NCBI GenBank assembly: GCA_045650505.1
Contig: JAZRRE010000032.1
Location: forward strand, 7,815-71,814
Direction: 5' to 3'
Length of the DNA stretch: 64,000 bases
Source of the DNA: RGIG1681 sp045650505
GTDB lineage: Bacteria > Bacillota > Clostridia > Christensenellales > UBA1242
Shown: in pieces, positions 25,446-35,700 of the stretch
Numbering within the stretch: the stretch's first letter is position 1
Layout of the letters: each line of letters starts with the position of its first letter
Program-made: the position numbers and the translations under genes
Notes under the pieces: generated by a model
Told to the model about the DNA's origin: nothing
What the model saw: only the letters and a program-made list of their open reading frames with translations
Database searches by the model: none

Positions 25446-26510
25446 TTATGGAGCTGTTGGAGCAATAAAATCAATTGTAAATGTTATTCCAAGTGTCGAA
25501 CCATCTGGTTTAAACAAGTTAGTCCACACTGTAACAACATATTTTCCATTATATTCACTATCAATTTTAATAATTTGAGCAACATTATCAAATGAAACAT
25601 AATCATTGCTTTCTGTCAAACACTCAAAACCACCAATATTTTCAAGAAGTGTATCTAACTCACTAATAAAATAAGCTTTAAATTGAATTTCATATTCTCC
25701 ATTTGCATTAGGAGTCATTTCATTCGCATCAACTTGAATAGTTGAGCCATTTTCAACAAAAGAATCAAAACCTTCAAAGAGCAAGAAACCTTCTTTTGCC
25801 ATTTCAGTAACTGTTATTTTAACAGTAAATGAAAGTCCTTGTTTTTCTTTGCCACTTTCATCAAGAAGTTTAACTGTTATATTCGCCGAATCTGTATTTA
25901 ATCTTTCAGAACATACAGTAAGTCTTGAATGATTAGGAACACTAACAACTGTTTCATTATCACTATAAACACTAAAATTATAATCTTTTTCAAGAAGAGG
26001 TCTAACCTCAAAAGAATTATCAGGAAGTTTAAACTTACCCATTGCGCAAATAGTATGTGAACCATACGCATTTATAACAACATCAGTTTCTGTTGCATAA
26101 ACTTCCACAGGATACTCTTTAAGTCTAACAATGCATTGGTCTGTATAACCGTTCACGGTAATTTTTATTTCAACCGGTTCAAATTTCGAATGATTAACAG
26201 TAATCACACCATCTTTAAAATCAAATCTAGACCTGTTAAGTGATGAGTTTGTTTGACCTTCAACAGGAATTGTATAACTTGGTTTGTTTTCAAATGTAGA
26301 AGGATTACATTTAAAAGTAAGTTCAGTTGGAACCATTAAATCTACTTCAAAAATCGCCTTTCCTGTTTCTTCATCATAAATATCTGAAACAAACATTACA
26401 GAATTTGCAATATCAGCGGGAGTTGCACCACAAGCCACCAAAAAAGCAGATAATGGAAGCATTACCAACATCATTGCAAACACAAGTATCCTTTTCAATA
26501 TTTTTTTCAT
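25446..26510 (-). CDS. Unknown lipoprotein with Ig-like repeats, downstream of pyk
   Basis: A 354-residue protein with a clear lipoprotein signal: a basic start (KKILKRI), a hydrophobic core and the lipobox LVAC with Cys27. The mature part has two or three beta-rich segments of about 90 residues (for example DGVITVNHSKFEPVEIKITVNGY and ANITVKLLDESGKEKQGLSFTVKITV), resembling bacterial Ig-like domains. ATG 26510 with AGGAG 7 nt upstream is used; an earlier start would run back into pyk. It begins 13 nt after pyk and shares its transcript, although no functional link to glycolysis is apparent. Confidence 0.8.
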   Translation of the reverse strand: MKKILKRILVFAMMLVMLPLSAFLVACGATPADIANSVMFVSDIYDEETGKAIFEVDLMVPTELTFKCNPSTFENKPSYTIPVEGQTNSSLNRSRFDFKDGVITVNHSKFEPVEIKITVNGYTDQCIVRLKEYPVEVYATETDVVINAYGSHTICAMGKFKLPDNSFEVRPLLEKDYNFSVYSDNETVVSVPNHSRLTVCSERLNTDSANITVKLLDESGKEKQGLSFTVKITVTEMAKEGFLLFEGFDSFVENGSTIQVDANEMTPNANGEYEIQFKAYFISELDTLLENIGGFECLTESNDYVSFDNVAQIIKIDSEYNGKYVVTVWTNLFKPDGSTLGITFTIDFIAPTAP

Positions 26511-26523
26511 TAACTTTCTCCTA

Positions 26524-27933
26524 CTATTCAATTTCAGAAACAACAAGCATATCAGAACCTGTTGCACCGGTCATAATTCCAGCAGTTTGAATAACGATAT
26601 CTCCCTTTTTCACATATTTAAACTTTTTAGCTTGTTCTCTAGCAGAAGCCAAAAGTTCATCTGTGTTATAATAAGTTTTATCTAAAAGTGGGTTCACACC
26701 CCAGAACATAGCAAGTCTATAATAAGTTTTTAAGCTTGGTGTAAGTGCAACAACTTTGCAGTTTGGTCTATATCTTGAAATGCAAGATGCAGATGTACCT
26801 GAATTTGTTGTAACCAAAATTGCTTTTGCATTAAGTGAAGACGCAAGTGTGCATGCAGCATATCCAACAGCACAAGTAATACTCTTTGTTGGTGTATTTT
26901 TTTGAAGTATGCAATTTTCTTCAATAGAATCTTCAGCTTCTGAAGCAATTTTATTCATTGTCGCAACTGATTCAACAGGATATTTTCCCGCGCTTGTTTC
27001 ACCTGAAAGCATAATTGCTGATGAACCATCATAAATTGCATTAGCCACATCGGAAATTTCAGCTCTTGTTGGTCTAGGGTTAGAAACCATTGACTCAAGC
27101 ATTTGTGTTGCTGTTATAGTGTATTTTCCAAGACTATTTGCAATTGCAATCATTTTCTTTTGAATTTGAGGCAATTTTTCAAATGCAATTTCAACTCCCA
27201 TATCACCACGAGCAACCATAACACCATCTGATGCAGCAATGATTTTCTCCATTCTTTCAACGCCTTTTGCTGACTCAATTTTTGAAATAATGAAGGCATC
27301 TCTTTCGCCAAGTTTTTCAAGATATTTTCTAACAGTTTTAACATCATCATCGCTGTTTACAAATGAGATTGCGTAAGCATCAACACCTTGTTCAACACCA
27401 AAAGCTAAATCTTTCTTATCAATATCACCAAGATAATTCATATTGAGCTCAACACTTGGAATATTGATAGATTTATTATTAGAAAGCTCCCCACCAACAA
27501 CAACACGAGTATAAATAATTTTTCCTGAAACACTTGTAACTTTAAGTTCAATAAGTCCATCATTTAAAAGAATTTTTGTTCCTGTTTTTAAAATTGAAGG
27601 AAGTTTATCGTAAGTTACAGAAACAATGCTTGAATCACCAACAACAAATTCAGTTGTAAGTGAAAAATCTTGACCTTTCTTTAAAACAACTTTTCCATCT
27701 TTAAATTGTCTAATTCTAATTTCAGGCCCTTTTGTATCAAGCATAATAGCAACAGGGGCTCCCATTTCATATCTTGCTTGTTTAACAAGATCAATTAATT
27801 CCTTATGAGATTCGTGAGTTCCGTGGCTCATATTAAAACGGGCAACATCCATACCAGCACGAATCATATCTTTAATGGTTTCAATATCACAGCAAGAAGG
27901 TCCAATGGTGCAAACAATTTTTGTTTTATTCAT
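26524..27933 (-). CDS. pyk: Pyruvate kinase
   Basis: Pyk makes pyruvate and ATP from phosphoenolpyruvate. The 469-residue protein has KIVCTIGP, the ARFNMSHG motif, LDTKGPEIRI, the active-site IISKIESAKGVERM region, VMVARGDMGVEI and SNPRPTRAEISDVANAI. It lacks the extra C-terminal PEP-utiliser domain seen in many Bacillus and Clostridium enzymes. The Glu in KGPEIR is the residue found in K+-dependent enzymes, so K+ activation is likely (inference). Its downstream partner is an unrelated-looking lipoprotein. Confidence 0.96.
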   Translation of the reverse strand: MNKTKIVCTIGPSCCDIETIKDMIRAGMDVARFNMSHGTHESHKELIDLVKQARYEMGAPVAIMLDTKGPEIRIRQFKDGKVVLKKGQDFSLTTEFVVGDSSIVSVTYDKLPSILKTGTKILLNDGLIELKVTSVSGKIIYTRVVVGGELSNNKSINIPSVELNMNYLGDIDKKDLAFGVEQGVDAYAISFVNSDDDVKTVRKYLEKLGERDAFIISKIESAKGVERMEKIIAASDGVMVARGDMGVEIAFEKLPQIQKKMIAIANSLGKYTITATQMLESMVSNPRPTRAEISDVANAIYDGSSAIMLSGETSAGKYPVESVATMNKIASEAEDSIEENCILQKNTPTKSITCAVGYAACTLASSLNAKAILVTTNSGTSASCISRYRPNCKVVALTPSLKTYYRLAMFWGVNPLLDKTYYNTDELLASAREQAKKFKYVKKGDIVIQTAGIMTGATGSDMLVVSEIE

Positions 27934-28029
27934 ATATTTCTCCTATTATCAGCTTCTGTTAAATTTCTAGCTTTCCAAAAGCAAATTCTTATACATAATT
28001 ATTATATTAATAAATTTAATAAAACGCAA

Positions 28030-28059
28030 ATAAAAATAAAAGGTAAAATTACCTTTTAT
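28030..28059 (-). terminator. Terminator of the M23 peptidase gene
   Basis: ATAAAAGGTA (28036-28045), loop AAAT, TACCTTTTAT (28050-28059), then T-rich on the minus strand. Confidence 0.85.
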
Positions 28060-28731
28060 CTATTTTTTGAAATATTCATTAGGATTCACAAGTTTTCCAG
28101 ATTTTAAGACTTCCAAATGCAAATGTATTCCCTCTGCCTTTTCAGCCAAGAAACTTGTCACTTTTCCTATTATTTGCCCTTTTTTAATGCTATCACCTTC
28201 TTTCACTTGAACATTTGAAGAAAGTCCTTTTAACACAACTGTGAGTTCATCTGAAACCTTTAAATAAACAATAGTTCCATACATCATAGTACTTTCAACT
28301 TTAGACACAATACCATCACAAACCGCTTTAATTTCTTGCCCTTCAATAGCTGAAAAATCAATTCCTTGATGTGTGCACCAAAGCTTTGTTGTTGCATCAT
28401 AAACCAAAGAACTATCTGTATAATCTTTTGATACAATTGCATTATCAAATGGCTTATCAAACACAATTTGTTGAACTACCGGTTTGATTGCATCAGGATT
28501 TGGCGTAACCCCTGCACCACCCATTTCTGCACCCTTATCTTCTTCTTTTTGAATAGGCTCTCCTTCAATAACCGGCTTGTTTGTTTGAGTTATTTCTTGA
28601 TTGCTTTCTTTAATTGATGCATAAGCTGAAATTGTAATCACACCCAAAATCAACACTGTGCAAAAAGTGATTGTTATAGGATAAATATTTCTTCTGAAAA
28701 AATGTTTTGCTTTTAGTAAAAAGATTCTCAT
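28060..28731 (-). CDS. Membrane-anchored M23 (LytM) peptidase, SpoIIQ-like
   Basis: A 223-residue protein with a short cytosolic basic N-terminus, one membrane helix (about 16-38), a flexible linker and a C-terminal LytM domain. Zinc ligands are all present: H121 and D125 in HQGIDFSA and the H203-x-H205 pair in IHLHLEV. M23 enzymes cut peptidoglycan cross-bridges or peptides. The single-helix-plus-LytM layout matches SpoIIQ of clostridia, in which zinc ligands are also kept, but no other sporulation gene is near, so a vegetative envelope role is possible. ATG 28731 is chosen for the GGGGG SD 5 nt upstream. Confidence 0.82.
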   Translation of the reverse strand: MRIFLLKAKHFFRRNIYPITITFCTVLILGVITISAYASIKESNQEITQTNKPVIEGEPIQKEEDKGAEMGGAGVTPNPDAIKPVVQQIVFDKPFDNAIVSKDYTDSSLVYDATTKLWCTHQGIDFSAIEGQEIKAVCDGIVSKVESTMMYGTIVYLKVSDELTVVLKGLSSNVQVKEGDSIKKGQIIGKVTSFLAEKAEGIHLHLEVLKSGKLVNPNEYFKK

Positions 28732-28779
28732 AAATTCCCCCGTTACTAAAATCATTAACACTTTAAAAATTTTTATTCA

Positions 28780-28809
28780 TAAAAAAAGAGAATTTATTTC
28801 AATTCTCTT
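28780..28809 (-). terminator. Terminator of the UPF0104 membrane protein gene
   Basis: AAGAGAATT (28786-28794) pairs with AATTCTCTT (28801-28809), loop 6 nt, T-run on the minus strand; it overlaps the stop codon. Confidence 0.8.
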
Positions 28810-30158
28810 AATTTTCTATTTTTGATAAGTCCTTTAACAATGTGTGTGCTTTCGTGAACAAATCCGTGAGCAATTATTAAATAATAAGATATAATTCTCC
28901 ACGCAAGGAGTGCCCAAACAACATTATTTCCAACAATAACACCAAATAAAAAGATAAATGAAATTTCCATCATACCGGTACCACCAGGAAGCGGAATAAA
29001 GCTACTAGCCATTGCACAAATATAATATTGTGAAATGCAAATAACTAAAAATAGCATTGGTTCAATATCAATTGTTCCAGCAAATGCCTGAACAACAAAA
29101 TAAGGCATTATTGCATAAGTTAAACACTCAAAAATACTCAAAACCACCATTTTTAAGAGTGTTTTTTTATTTTTCCAAATAAACCTAAATGAAACTTTAT
29201 ATTCAGCCACTTGATTTAAGAATTTTTGGAAAGTTTCACGATAATTTTTTACAAGTTTAAGTTTATATCCAATTCTCAAAATTCCACTAATAAATGAACG
29301 TGTAAAAAGCCCACCTGTTCCCATCAAGAAAGTGAATACAACCACTATAATTGTAATAACAAGACCAATAACCGCAAAGATTATTAAAAGTGTTAAAAGC
29401 ATATCATTAAGTGGTGTTGACATAGGAATTTTTGGAACACCAAAAATAAAGAAAACTATTGTTAAAATAACACTTATAGAACTATTTATCAATAATTTAA
29501 TAATAGGAATACTTGTTGATGTTCCAATAGAAACCCCATTTTGAACAAGCCTTACAATTTGCATTGGTTGACCACCCGCTGCAAATGGAGTCACGTTGTC
29601 ATAATATTTTCCAACAACTGCAACATCATAAGCAAGACCCATTCTCTTTTTGCCTGTTATATCTTTGATAAGCACATAATACATAAGTGTTTGAACAAGC
29701 ATAAACAAAACATAAATAACAAAACCACCTACAAGCCACCACATTTTAGCACCTTGTGCTTGTATGACTTCGGTAATATTTTTTTCACCAACATTTCCAA
29801 TAAGTGATTTTACAATAGTAACAAGAAATATAAGGTTGATAAGAAGCAAACACAAATTGATAATTGTGCTTTTCCTTCTCTTTTTAGGACTTTGGTATTC
29901 CATCACCTTTTGATACTTTTGTTCAGTGTATTCTTCTGATACTTCAAGCCCTCTGCTCTTATCAAACTCTGTTTGTTCTTTAATGTCTTCTTTATTCAAA
30001 GAAATTAGTTCAATATTTATGGTTTCAGGAATTTCTTTTTTTGTTTGAACCGACTCATTTTTCTGATTTTGCGAAACAGAAACAAGTACAGACTCATCTT
30101 TCTGCACTTTTATTTCTTCTTTAATCTCAAAATTTTCAGTTTTTTGTCCTTTCGCCAT
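28794..30158 (-). CDS. UPF0104/YbhN-type flippase-like membrane protein with charged N-terminal extension
   Basis: A 454-residue protein. The C-terminal part has 7-8 membrane helices with family signatures YYDNVTPFAAGGQPMQI and PLPGGTGMMEISF, as in lysylphosphatidylglycerol synthase membrane domains and UPF0104. The catalytic MprF synthase domain is absent. About 95 residues of Lys/Glu-rich, apparently disordered sequence precede the first helix. Relatives are proposed lipid flippases. Its promoter has TATAAT exactly 6 nt before ATG 30158, which excludes the upstream TTG at 30179 (it lies in the spacer/-10) and predicts a leaderless mRNA. Confidence 0.85.
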   Translation of the reverse strand: MAKGQKTENFEIKEEIKVQKDESVLVSVSQNQKNESVQTKKEIPETINIELISLNKEDIKEQTEFDKSRGLEVSEEYTEQKYQKVMEYQSPKKRRKSTIINLCLLLINLIFLVTIVKSLIGNVGEKNITEVIQAQGAKMWWLVGGFVIYVLFMLVQTLMYYVLIKDITGKKRMGLAYDVAVVGKYYDNVTPFAAGGQPMQIVRLVQNGVSIGTSTSIPIIKLLINSSISVILTIVFFIFGVPKIPMSTPLNDMLLTLLIIFAVIGLVITIIVVVFTFLMGTGGLFTRSFISGILRIGYKLKLVKNYRETFQKFLNQVAEYKVSFRFIWKNKKTLLKMVVLSIFECLTYAIMPYFVVQAFAGTIDIEPMLFLVICISQYYICAMASSFIPLPGGTGMMEISFIFLFGVIVGNNVVWALLAWRIISYYLIIAHGFVHESTHIVKGLIKNRKLRELK

Positions 30159-30164
30159 AGTGTT

Positions 30165-30193
30165 ATTATAATATACCAATTTTATTTTGACAA
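30165..30193 (-). promoter_or_regulatory. Leaderless promoter of the UPF0104 gene
   Basis: TTGTCA (30188-30193), 17 nt, TATAAT (30165-30170), 6 nt, ATG 30158. Confidence 0.8.
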
Positions 30194-30202
30194 GAAAAAA
30201 AG

Positions 30203-30229
30203 AAAAAAAGCTAGAAATTTAGCTTTTTT
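30203..30229 (-). terminator. Terminator of the PrsA-like gene
   Basis: A-rich/AAAGCTA stem (30204-30213) with TAGCTTT/T-rich (30220-30229), 6-nt loop, T-rich on the minus strand. Confidence 0.75.
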
Positions 30230-30239
30230 CTTTATTTTT

Positions 30240-32654
30240 TTATTGAATTGATTCTAAAAGCTCTTTATAACCAACTTTATCAATATATTCAACTTCATCA
30301 GCTTGATATAATTCATAAAGCCATTCATACTCAAGTTTCAAGAAATATGTTCCTGATGTTGCATTTTGAGAAGTATCTCCAAGCCAAGATGAACCAACAA
30401 GACCTGTATAAATTTGGTCAAAGTAATAGTTATAAAGTGTTTCATTTGAACCACTGCAAATATAAGTTTCTTTAATAGCTTTAACAACTGCATTTAAATG
30501 AGTTTCTTCATTCAAATCAATCTTTGTTGCACCAAGTGCAGTTTTAATTGATTCAATATCAACAAGTGAAGAACCACCTTCAAACACATCTTCAACTTTG
30601 ATAATATGATAACCATAAGTAGAAATGATTTTATTTGTAAGATTGCCAGCATCAAAAGCAGCAATATCGCCAGAAAGAAGTGCATTTAAACCTTCTTGAA
30701 CTGTTGCATAAGTGTAAGTTCCATCATTTTGTTTACCTTTTAATTGTTTGATTAAATCTCTAGCACCATAAGCAAATTCTGAAACCCAAGAACCATGTTC
30801 ATCTGGATAGTTAGACATAACATATCCACGTTTATTTGAATATTCATTTCCAAGTGCATCACTTGAGAATAACCATTCGAGTTCAATGAATAAATATGAA
30901 GCAATTTTTTGTCTAATTGCAATTTTCTTTTCTGCTGGTGTTTTGCTTGTTGAAAGAATATTATCAACAGTATCAAAAACATATACTAAATCTTTGTTAT
31001 TATCACGAAGAGTTGTCTTTCCTGCTTCATCTGCTGCTTCATCTGCTGCTTCATATTGTTCAGCAAGTTTAACCCATTTTTCTAAATTGAAATCATAGCA
31101 GTTTTCAATTTCTTCATCAGTTGCAAGATATAAAACATTCTTTTCTTCAATTTCAATTTTGTCATCAACTTGACCATCTTCATCAGCATCAATCAAATCT
31201 GCAACGCTATCTCCATCGGCATCTTCATAATAATGTTTAACAGTTTCTTCACCATCAGTAACTTCTTCAACAACAACTGTGATATATCCCCAATTGTCAC
31301 CAGCGTTTGCTCTTTCTTTGTCATAATGATAATAATGAGCAAAATCATCAACAACAATTGAATCTTTGATGTTATCTTTATTAACTACTGAAGCCATAAA
31401 ATAAGCATCAGTAAGTTCTTGTCTTTTCTTCATAAATTGATTAGCAACTGAATTTTCATCAGTTGAATCATAATCATACTTACCTGATGAATCATAACCT
31501 GGAAGTTTCTTGATTTCATCAGTTAAATATTCATCATTCTTAACCAAAATGTGTTGAACTGTGAAGAAATAATCTTGACCATCATAATGATATAAAATAA
31601 GTGAAGCAGTGTCAGTTGCATTCATAACAGTGATGTATGAATCTTCAAATTGATATGTTTGATAATCTGAATAATAGTTAGATAAGAATGCTTCAGCAAT
31701 AGCCTTATCTGTAAGAGGTGTGCCCTCTCCATTCATCAAATAATTATCTAAATAATATGTTTGAAGAAGTGTTGTAACTTCTGATTCATAATATGCATTG
31801 TAAATTCTGATAATCTCTAAATTTATAAGTTCTTCTTCAGAAACAAAGTTTTCATTATTCTTTGCACTATTAACAAGACCAGCAATATAATCTACATAAG
31901 CTTGAGCTCTAGCATTTTCAATGAATTTATCTTTTTTAATTTCATCAACATATTTTTGTTCTGCAGAAATTGTTTCATTAATTGATTTTCTTGTTTCGTT
32001 TCCATCTTTATCTGTTTCAACAATATGTTCAAATAAATATGATTTAAGATTTGTTGCTGTTGCAACAATTCTTGCTCTCATTTGTTCATCTGTTGATTTT
32101 TTAACAGCTTTAGTTTTATCTAAACAAACGCCTTCTCTTTCAATTTCTTCATACGCTTCAAATTTTGATGATGCAGTTTCTTCTTCATCAGCTTTAAGCC
32201 AAACAGGATAGTTTGCTTCTTCATAACCAGCACTCTTATAAATATTCTTTTCATAAGCACTTACTTGGTCATAAACATATTTATAAACTTTTTCCCAAAT
32301 ATCATCTTCATTTTCTTGAGTATAAACAATAAATCCGGTTGGATTTGTATCAGCATCATACATCGCTTCAGCTGATTTTTGATTAATAACCTCTTTAATT
32401 ATTGCCCAAGTGTAGAAAGATTCTTCTATTTGTTCTTCATCATAATAAGAAAAATAACTGCTGTTATTTTGATAATATGTGTAGAACGAATTAATGATAT
32501 CACTTTTCGATAACTCTTTCTCTCCCACCTTTAAAACTATTTTGTTGTTTTCAACATCAGTGTTTGAAGAAACAAGTGAACAGCCGGCAAAAGAAACCAA
32601 ACTGAAAATTGACATAAAAATTCCAAACACGAGTGAAATTATTTTCTTTTTCAA
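30240..32654 (-). CDS. PrsA/SurA-like lipoprotein foldase with a split parvulin domain
   Basis: An 804-residue lipoprotein, far longer than PrsA (about 290 aa). Signal plus lipobox FAGC (Cys25) anchor it outside the membrane. A SurA_N-like start (VLKVGEKELSKSDIINSF) and long helical chaperone region follow. The parvulin fold appears in two pieces: FTVQHILV near 364-371, then from about 590 to 690 EYSNKRGYVM...TNKIISTYGYHIIKVED. Between them lie about 220 extra residues, including an Asp-rich EF/TSP3-like stretch at 478-498 (DADGDSVADLIDADEDG). Prolyl isomerase activity is uncertain. Start is TTG 32654: AGGAGG lies 9 nt upstream and no ATG fits. Confidence 0.78.
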   Translation of the reverse strand: MKKKIISLVFGIFMSIFSLVSFAGCSLVSSNTDVENNKIVLKVGEKELSKSDIINSFYTYYQNNSSYFSYYDEEQIEESFYTWAIIKEVINQKSAEAMYDADTNPTGFIVYTQENEDDIWEKVYKYVYDQVSAYEKNIYKSAGYEEANYPVWLKADEEETASSKFEAYEEIEREGVCLDKTKAVKKSTDEQMRARIVATATNLKSYLFEHIVETDKDGNETRKSINETISAEQKYVDEIKKDKFIENARAQAYVDYIAGLVNSAKNNENFVSEEELINLEIIRIYNAYYESEVTTLLQTYYLDNYLMNGEGTPLTDKAIAEAFLSNYYSDYQTYQFEDSYITVMNATDTASLILYHYDGQDYFFTVQHILVKNDEYLTDEIKKLPGYDSSGKYDYDSTDENSVANQFMKKRQELTDAYFMASVVNKDNIKDSIVVDDFAHYYHYDKERANAGDNWGYITVVVEEVTDGEETVKHYYEDADGDSVADLIDADEDGQVDDKIEIEEKNVLYLATDEEIENCYDFNLEKWVKLAEQYEAADEAADEAGKTTLRDNNKDLVYVFDTVDNILSTSKTPAEKKIAIRQKIASYLFIELEWLFSSDALGNEYSNKRGYVMSNYPDEHGSWVSEFAYGARDLIKQLKGKQNDGTYTYATVQEGLNALLSGDIAAFDAGNLTNKIISTYGYHIIKVEDVFEGGSSLVDIESIKTALGATKIDLNEETHLNAVVKAIKETYICSGSNETLYNYYFDQIYTGLVGSSWLGDTSQNATSGTYFLKLEYEWLYELYQADEVEYIDKVGYKELLESIQ

Positions 32655-32751
32655 AATTCTAGTCCTCCTAGTTTAAATCATTTCACAAAAAATTATAAAT
32701 TAAACGTTCAAAAAAATCAACCCTTTTATAAAATAAAAGATAGTATATTTT

Positions 32752-35700
32752 TTATGATTTTTGCTGGTTTTTATTATTTTCTTTTATAATCTCACTAGAA
32801 ACTAGCAAAAATTTCTTCATAATCTCAAAATTATCCCTGCAAAGACGCTCTTTATTAAACTTAATATTTGGTCTTTCAGAAAAATCAATCGCACAATTCA
32901 TTCTAAATTTATAAACCGCTTCGCCAATAACAGTGTTTGAAGTAATATCATCTGCCTTTTCAAAAACAATAGCCACTTCTGCCCCACTTGAAACCACTTC
33001 AACGGCTCCAATGTTAGATGCAAGTTGACGAACAAGTGAAATTGAAATTAAACTCAAAACTTCATTTGGAATCTTTCCATATGTTTGATTAAGTTCATTT
33101 TTAAGTTTTTCAACTTCTTCAATGCTGTCAACTGATGAAATTCGTTTATAAACAATCATTCTCTCTTCACTTGTTGAAACATAAGTGTCAGGAACATAAG
33201 CGTCAAGTGCAACTTTAACAAGCACATCTTTTTTCTCTTGAACCTCTTCACCTCTTGCTTCTTTCACTGCATCTGCAAGCATTCTTGCATACATATCATA
33301 GCCAATCTTTTGAAGGTGTCCACTTTGCTCTGCACCGAGAATATTTCCACCACCACGAATTTCAAGGTCACGCATTGCAAGTTTAAAACCACTTCCAAAT
33401 TCGCAAAATTCACTCATTGCATCAAGTCTTTTATAAGCTTCTTCTGAAAGCACTTTGCTATATTCATAAGTGAAATATGCATACGCCATTCTTGAACCTC
33501 TGCCAACTCTTCCACGAATTTGATAAAGTTGCGAAAGCCCAAGTTTGTCAGCATCATACACAATTAAAGTATTTGCATTTTCAATATCAATTCCATTTTC
33601 AATAATGGTTGTGCAAATCAAAATATCTGCTTTTCTGTGATAGAAATCATAAATGATATTTTCAAGTTCACGAGCCGGCATTTGTCCGTGTGCCACTAAA
33701 ATTTTTGCTTCTGGCACAAGCCTTCTAACACGCTCTGCATAAGTATAAATTTTCTCAACACTGTTAAACAAAATGAACACTTGACCATCTCTGTTCATTT
33801 CACGAGTGATAGCATCTTTAATCAAACTTTCACTATACTCTGTGATGTATGTTTGTATAGGGAGTCTTTCACTTGGTGGTGTTGCAATAATGCTTATATC
33901 ACGAATGCCTGTGAGCGACATATTAAGTGTTCTTGGAATCGGAGTTGCAGAAAGTGTAAGCACATCGACATTAGGATACTTATTTTTTAATTTTTCTTTA
34001 TCTTCAACACCAAATTTTTGCTCTTCATCTAAAACAATAAGCCCCAAATCTTTAAACTCAACATCTTTGCTTAAAATTCTGTGAGTTCCACATAAAAGGT
34101 CAATTTTACCTATTTGCAAATCATTTAAAATTTTGTCAGTTTGAGCCTTTGTTTTAAATCTGTTAAGCACTTCAATAGAAACGCCAAAATCATACATTCT
34201 TGCCCTTGCAGTGTTATAGTGTTGCTCTGAAAGAATAGTTGTTGGCGCAATAAACGCAACTTGTTTGCCATCCATAACAGCCTTAAAAATTGCACGAAGT
34301 GCAACTTCAGTTTTTCCAAACCCAACATCACCGCAAAGAAGCCTATCCATAACCTTTGAAGATTGCATATCTTTCTTAATTTCTTCGACTGATGAAAGTT
34401 GGTCTTCAGTTTCAGTGAATGGAAATGCACTTTCAAATTCCCTTTGAAGTGCGTTGTCGTCAGCAAATGCAAAGCCACGAATTTGCTCACGCTTTGCATA
34501 AAGCTCAACCAAATTAAACGCAAGTTTTTTAATCGACTCACGAACCTTATTTTTAACAGCAGAAAAGTCTTGCCCACCAATCTTGCTTAACTTCTTTGGC
34601 TCTTCTCCACCAGAAAATCTATCAAGCAAGTCCATTTGCGAAGTTGGAACATAAAGTTTGTCACCATCACGATAACGAATTACAACATAATCTTTTGTTC
34701 CAAGATTTCCAGAAAGTTGTGTTATTCCTTCACACACACCAATTCCGTGATATTGATGAACAACATAGTCACCCACTTTTGGAACACTAAACACATTACC
34801 TTTTGCAAGTTTAAGTGTTGTGCTTTGGCGTTTTTTAGGAAACACATCATAAGTTCCAACAACCACAATTTTTTCTTCAGGAAGCACAAAACCCGAACTA
34901 TAACCAATAGTGAGAATTGCCGATTTTTTATCAGCGATTGTTGCTTTTTTGTTGATTTCAATTTCAATATCGTGCGACTTTAAAATATTTTCAGCATTAT
35001 GTGCTTGGTCACTGTCTCCAGCCATAACAAAAACCCTATATCCTTTTGCGATATAAGTTCTTGTATCAATGGAAAATTCTTTTAAATTGTGAGTATATCT
35101 ATTTGCTGGCACGGTTTTAAAATTAAACACAGCCTTTGAATTGAAAAACTTGTTAGAATTTGTAATTTTTAAAAACGCGATTGAAGTTTTATTTTCAAAC
35201 AAACTCAAAAGTTCAGTAGATGAAAACTCCACTTGATTTTTACCAGCAAGAAGTGTGCCTGAATCACGAAGTTCTTTGATTCTTTCACCAAACTCTTTTT
35301 CGTGGTTTTTAAGTGAATCATAAAGTTGTTTGCATTCATCAAACACAACCAAATATTCACCAGAAACAGCCTTTTCAAGATAGTCAAAAATTGAAGACCT
35401 AAAATCTGAAAGATATGGTGCAAGTGCATCAAGTGAATAACTCCTGTCTTTAAGCTCAAGCCTTGAAATAATTTCATCAAGCCCAGAGTTAAAAATTGTG
35501 TTTGCATCAACATCTTGACCTTCAACTTTTCGAAGTGCGTTAACTTTGCTTTTTAAAAATTCAATTTCATCAGCAGTTAAAAATAAATCAGAGTATGGGC
35601 AAATTTTAATTTGCTCAACTTGTTTTGTTCCTTTTTGAGTGGTTATATCAAAAATTTTAATGGTTTCAATAACTGTATCAAAAAAATCAATACGATAAGG

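Noticed and set aside
28060..28731. Definite sporulation gene spoIIQ
   Set aside because: Layout fits, but a generic M23 peptidase fits equally and no other clear sporulation gene is nearby.
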